Both the position numbers and the translations under genes were made by a program. Positions 40,257-43,321 of a DNA stretch of 43,321 bases are shown here, piece after piece. Position 1 is the first letter of the stretch; each line of letters begins with the position of its first letter. The stretch spans positions 1 to 43,321 of the forward strand of contig CAZLNV010000004.1 of NCBI GenBank assembly GCA_964561095.1. The letters run 5' to 3'. Under the pieces are notes generated by a model. That model worked only from the letters and a program-made list of their open reading frames with translations. It did no database searches and was not told where the DNA came from. This DNA is from CAZLNV01 sp964561095. GTDB lineage: Bacteria > Bacillota_I > Bacilli_A > RF39 > UBA660.

Positions 40257-40895
40257 ATGAACAATATTATTCCATTTAAAAAAAGTATTATATTTAAAAC
40301 AAAAATTAGTGAAATCACAGACATTTCTCTAACTCATGATTATAAAATTATGGATGATATGATAGAGGGAGAATTTTATTTAAGTGGGCAATATAAGATG
40401 ACACAGGCAAGTGTTATAAATGAAGATTTTTATTATAATATTCCGTTTAGTATTGCTTTAGGAGATAGAATAAAAAAGGAGACTATTAATTTAAAATTAG
40501 ATGATTTTAAATATTCATTTAAAAATGATACGTTTACCATGAATGTTGATTTGAATATGGAATATGAACAGGAAGAAGAGGAAAGAAGTGTCGAAGAAGT
40601 AATAGAGAAAGATAAAGAATTAAAAGATGATGAAAAAATAGAAATAGAAAATCAAACAAAAATAAATGGCGTTGAAAGTGAGATAGATAATACCACTATA
40701 AATAGTTTATTATCAAATATAAATAATACTAATAAATTTACTACATATAAAGTACATATCGTTAGAAATGATGATACTTTTGAATCTATCGCGGCTAAGT
40801 ATAATATCAGTTTAGACAACATAAAAGAGTATAATAAAACTGAAACACTAAATGTTGGTGATAAAGTGTTAGTTCCTTATATATATAATGAATAG
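40257..40895 (+). CDS. spoVID: SpoVID-like spore coat assembly protein with LysM domain
   Basis: 212 residues. The N-terminal 105 residues fit the SPOCS-like domain of SpoVID/SipL (ISLTHDYKIMDDMIEGEFYL then SGQYKMT), an acidic linker follows (105-165), and a C-terminal LysM is clear (YKVHIVRNDDTFESIAAKYN ... LNVGDKVLVPY). In Bacillus SpoVID recruits coat proteins around the forespore; the linker there is much longer (575 residues in total), so this is a reduced version. The next gene is ysxE-like with an 8-base overlap, the same pair as in B. subtilis. Confidence 0.82.
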   Translation: MNNIIPFKKSIIFKTKISEITDISLTHDYKIMDDMIEGEFYLSGQYKMTQASVINEDFYYNIPFSIALGDRIKKETINLKLDDFKYSFKNDTFTMNVDLNMEYEQEEEERSVEEVIEKDKELKDDEKIEIENQTKINGVESEIDNTTINSLLSNINNTNKFTTYKVHIVRNDDTFESIAAKYNISLDNIKEYNKTETLNVGDKVLVPYIYNE

Positions 40896-41739
40896 TATTT
40901 TAAAAGGTAAATCTAGAATTGAAGAAATAGATGGTAATAAATATTTTATAAAACAAAGTAAAAAAAACATTGGCGAGTTATTTGACTATTTAAAACTTAG
41001 AAATTTTGATAATATACCAGAAGTTATAGGAACAGATGGTAAAAATATTAAATATAAGTTTATAGAAGAAACAGATTCAAATAATCAAAATAAATATAAA
41101 GATTTGGCAAATATTTTATCAGCGCTTCATTATAAAACGGCTTATTATAAAGAAGTCAGTAAGAATAGATATAGAGAAATATATGACAAGTTAAGTGATA
41201 AAATAGATTATATGACTGATTATTATAATAAACTAATTGAATCAATAGAAATGGAAATATATCCATCTCCGGCACATTATTTAATAGAAAGAAATTTTAG
41301 TATAATAACTGGAGCTTTAAGTTTTGCAAAAAGTGAACTAAAAAAATGGTTTAAATTAGTTGAAAATAAAACAAAAGAAAGAGTAGTCGTGGTGCATAAT
41401 AATCCCAAATTAGAGCACCTCATTAAAGGGGATAATAATTATCTTACAAATTGGGATAATTATGTGGTTGATACGCCTATTTTAGATTTATATAAATTGT
41501 ATAAAGATCCTATTATATTTGATAATTTTAAATTATTTTATGAAGAGTATGCAAATAATTTTAAATTAAGTGAAGAAGAAAAAAAATTATTTTTTATATT
41601 AATATCATTGCCTCCAAAAATAGAAGAGTTAGATGATGAACTATTAAATACAAAAAATATAAAAAGTATAATAAATTATCTTTATAAATCAAATGAATTA
41701 ATTACCTTTATAAATTCTGATAAAGAAGTAAACGATTAG
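40888..41739 (+). CDS. ysxE: YsxE/CotS-like spore coat protein, kinase-like fold
   Basis: 283 residues. The late segment VVVVHNNPKLEHLIKGDNNY followed by LTNWDNYVVDTPILDLYKLY aligns with the CotS/YsxE form of aminoglycoside-kinase-like proteins (H-G-x-L-x-x-x-H ... NWE ... P-I-x-D-L). The catalytic Asp of true kinases is replaced in HNNPK, so it is probably a pseudokinase scaffold. It has no clear ribosome site and starts 8 bases before the spoVID stop, so translation is likely coupled. The 3' end overlaps a minus-strand gene by 42 bases. B. subtilis YsxE is about 60 residues longer. Confidence 0.75.
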   Translation: MNSILKGKSRIEEIDGNKYFIKQSKKNIGELFDYLKLRNFDNIPEVIGTDGKNIKYKFIEETDSNNQNKYKDLANILSALHYKTAYYKEVSKNRYREIYDKLSDKIDYMTDYYNKLIESIEMEIYPSPAHYLIERNFSIITGALSFAKSELKKWFKLVENKTKERVVVVHNNPKLEHLIKGDNNYLTNWDNYVVDTPILDLYKLYKDPIIFDNFKLFYEEYANNFKLSEEEKKLFFILISLPPKIEELDDELLNTKNIKSIINYLYKSNELITFINSDKEVND

Positions 41740-41901
41740 TACAATTAAAATAAGTAAAATTATAACATTTATTCTTAAGGGAAATATTAATGTAAATATA
41801 ATTTGCCATAAAAGTAGAAGGCATAGTATTAATATTATAATTACATCATATATTTCTTTATTTTTTTTATAAACATCGTATAAGTTTTTAAATTTCTTCA
41901 T
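41698..41901 (-). CDS. Small membrane protein of unknown function
   Basis: 67 residues with two hydrophobic segments (about 19-36 and 41-61) and basic ends, MKKFKNLYDVYKKNKEIYDV at the start. Not recognised. In favour of a real gene: GGGTGA six bases before the ATG and TATAAT on the minus strand at 41924-41919; the promoter would give a leader of only about ten bases. Against: high A/T makes short hydrophobic frames common. It converges on ysxE with a 42-base overlap and is divergent from the glycine-rich protein gene. Confidence 0.55.
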   Translation of the reverse strand: MKKFKNLYDVYKKNKEIYDVIIILILCLLLLWQIIFTLIFPLRINVIILLILIVLIVYFFIRIYKGN

Positions 41902-41958
41902 GATTATTCACCCAATATATTATATTAGTTTATATTTTTATAAGTTCATTAAAAGTCT

Positions 41959-41987
41959 TTGATTTTTAATGATTTTTGTTTTATAAT
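41959..41987 (+). promoter_or_regulatory. SigA-type promoter of the glycine-rich surface protein gene
   Basis: TTGATT (41959-41964), 17-base spacer, perfect TATAAT (41982-41987). An 8-bp inverted repeat, CATTAAAA (41947-41954) with TTTTAATG (41964-41971), straddles the -35 box and could be an operator. AGGGAAGTG precedes the ATG. Confidence 0.75.
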
Positions 41988-42008
41988 TTATACTAGGGAA
42001 GTGTATAT

Positions 42009-43321
42009 ATGAAAAAAGGATTTGCAACAATGACAATTGTTTATTCATTTTTAATAGTTTTTATACTAGTTTTACTAGTTTTACTATCTTTATACACTCA
42101 AAAATCACGTTTAGTAGATTCAATTGTATCTGAAAGTAAAGAACAATTAGAACAAGCAAATAGTATAGAAGAATTTAATTATACTGGTGGATATCAAGAA
42201 TGGGAAGCACCCTTAAATGGATATTATAATATAGAAGCGTGGGGGGCAAGTGGCGGTGATTCAACGTATTCAACTGGAGGAAATGGTGGATATACAAGTG
42301 GAAAAATATATTTAGAGCAAGGTAAAAAATTATATATATATGTTGGAGGCAGCGCAGCATCCGGTGGTTATAATGGTGGAAGCGATAATACAACATATGC
42401 TGGTGGTGGTGGAGCAACAGATATAAGATACTTTAAAAATACTACTCCAGATACTTCAACTTTACTTTGGGACAATCCAACTGGATTAAATTCAAGAATA
42501 ATGGTAGCTTCTGGTGGTGGAGGGGCAGCATTAGAAGAAAATGGTTTCAGCGAAGGGTTGCTTATTGGGTCTAGCGGTATTTCTCGATTTCAGAGTGATT
42601 CCACAGCAGTATCAGCTGGCGGAACCCAGATTTCAGGTGGAACAGGTGCTACGACTTTCAATACAGGTGGAACTGGCACATTTGGCATTGGAGGAATATT
42701 ATCTGGCAATAATGCAGGCGGTGGCGCAGGCTATTATGGAGGCGGAAGTGGAATATATGAAGATTATAATGAGCAAACAGGAGTTTCCGGGGCAAATGGT
42801 TCATCATATATAAGTGGATATGCAGGGGTTAACTCAGTAACTTCTGGAAGCACAGATAATCCAAGAAATCATGCAAATATCACAAAGCATTATAGCGGAA
42901 AATATTTTTTAGACGGAAAAATATCGGCTAGAACAATTAGTGGTAATGGGAAAGTAAAAATAACATACATAGGATTACCTCCTACAAAAGTTAACACTTC
43001 ACTAAATAGTGTAAGATATATAAAAGACTGCACAAATGGAAGCAACTCAAACACATCTAATCATTGGATGGAATTTCAAGCAATATATGGTGGAGAAAAT
43101 AAAGCTTCAGGAAAAGCTATAGATATACTTAATGTTTCTACATCTGCAGTAACTACATATTCAAGTAATAATGCAAGTGGGGCAACTGATGGAAATATAA
43201 CGGGAAGTATGTTAGATGCTGGTGCTGGCGAATTATGTGCAATCATTGATTTAGGAGCATCATATGATTTAGATGAAATAGCTGTATGGCATTATTGGGA
43301 AGACGGTAGAACATATAATAA
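42009..43321 (+). CDS. Glycine-rich surface protein with discoidin-like domain (3' end cut by window)
   Basis: 437 codons are open to the last base with no stop, so the gene continues beyond the window. Residues 1-34 are MKKGFATMTIVYSFLIVFIL and a further hydrophobic run: a K-K-G-F start like a class III prepilin signal but without Glu at position 5, or simply a membrane anchor. Residues 55-315 form a glycine-rich domain (YNIEAWGASGG, YIYVGGSAASGGYNGG, ASGGGGAA, NNAGGGAGYYGGGSG), as in Gly_rich/ALK-type domains. From about 345 a galactose-binding, discoidin-like module begins (NHWMEFQAIYGGENKASG ... IIDLGASYDLDEIAVWHYW). Likely a carbohydrate- or host-binding surface protein. Its G+C is visibly higher than its neighbours because of the glycine codons. 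Confidence 0.78.
   Translation, partial: MKKGFATMTIVYSFLIVFILVLLVLLSLYTQKSRLVDSIVSESKEQLEQANSIEEFNYTGGYQEWEAPLNGYYNIEAWGASGGDSTYSTGGNGGYTSGKIYLEQGKKLYIYVGGSAASGGYNGGSDNTTYAGGGGATDIRYFKNTTPDTSTLLWDNPTGLNSRIMVASGGGGAALEENGFSEGLLIGSSGISRFQSDSTAVSAGGTQISGGTGATTFNTGGTGTFGIGGILSGNNAGGGAGYYGGGSGIYEDYNEQTGVSGANGSSYISGYAGVNSVTSGSTDNPRNHANITKHYSGKYFLDGKISARTISGNGKVKITYIGLPPTKVNTSLNSVRYIKDCTNGSNSNTSNHWMEFQAIYGGENKASGKAIDILNVSTSAVTTYSSNNASGATDGNITGSMLDAGAGELCAIIDLGASYDLDEIAVWHYWEDGRTYN

Noticed and set aside
42240..42800. Repeat array or CRISPR-like periodicity
   Set aside because: The repetition is short glycine-codon low complexity without fixed units or spacers. No CRISPR array is seen anywhere in the window.
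42541..42813. 90-codon plus-strand frame in the glycine-rich region and an 80-codon His-rich minus-strand frame at 42175-42417
   Set aside because: They result from GGT/GGA-rich codons read out of frame; the 42009 frame has the membrane start, the domain pattern and the promoter.

Overview
The window is strongly AT-rich and reads as a chromosomal segment from a low-GC, Bacilli-type Firmicute with a compact genome. Gene content and order resemble Bacillus subtilis (rpsO-pnp, nfo-yqfT, rpsU-yqeY, yqfC-yqfD, ybeY-dgkA-cdd-era-yqzL-recO, ireB-ruvX-yrzB-mltG-yrrM-yrrN-yrrO-greA, spoVID-ysxE), but many intervening genes are missing. It encodes spore-former functions: SpoIIIAH, GerE, GerM, YqfC, YqfD, a SpoVID-like LysM protein, a YsxE-like coat protein and an FtsK/SpoIIIE translocase. 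TGA is a normal stop (gerE, cdd, yrrO end in it) and Trp is TGG, so the Mycoplasma code does not apply. The nearest named group could be Erysipelotrichia- or RF39-like Bacilli; that is an inference from style, not something the sequence proves.

Layout. 1-3572: end of a surface-polysaccharide cluster (glycosyltransferase cut by the window edge, Wzy/O-antigen ligase-like membrane protein, Gfo/Idh/MocA oxidoreductase) closed by a strong terminator. 3635-10859: ezrA, ftsK/spoIIIE, deoD and a pair of M16 peptidase homologues (YmfF-like without the zinc motif, YmfH-like with it). 10880-12544, minus strand: a surface protein with a signal peptide, a probable thioester domain and three SpaA/Cna-B-like domains. 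12620-15246: rpsO and pnp. 15267-15818: a monocistronic type IV pilin-like gene with a near-perfect promoter. 15856-19859: nfo, a convergent DUF2624-like gene, a class B penicillin-binding protein, rpmG, efp. 19927-21734: the sporulation island spoIIIAH, gerE, gerM. 21771-21847: tRNA-Arg(UCU). 21920-25922: an unknown small gene and a two-gene MacB/FtsX-type ABC transporter. 26041-31696: rpsU to recO. 31737-36265: the ireB to yrrO operon. 36320-41739: greA, holA, lon, spoVID, ysxE. 41698-43321: a small minus-strand membrane protein and a glycine-rich surface protein that runs off the window.

How the genes work together. Most of the window is housekeeping: ribosome function (S15, S21, L33, EF-P, Era, YbeY), RNA decay (PNPase), repair and recombination (Nfo, RecO, RuvX), replication (HolA), wall growth and division (PBP2, MltG, EzrA, FtsK) and tRNA wobble-uridine modification (TrmR with two U32-type proteins). 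Sporulation genes are interspersed, and several carry regulatory signals that fit compartment-specific sigma factors: a SigK-like promoter before gerE, and a SigE-like promoter lying in the loop of the lon terminator before spoVID. No gene-free stretch exceeds 300 bases.

No unmistakable new multi-gene system is visible. The strongest leads are the nested lon terminator/spoVID promoter, two probable leaderless genes (PBP2, recO), and the three unrelated-looking surface proteins placed between housekeeping operons.
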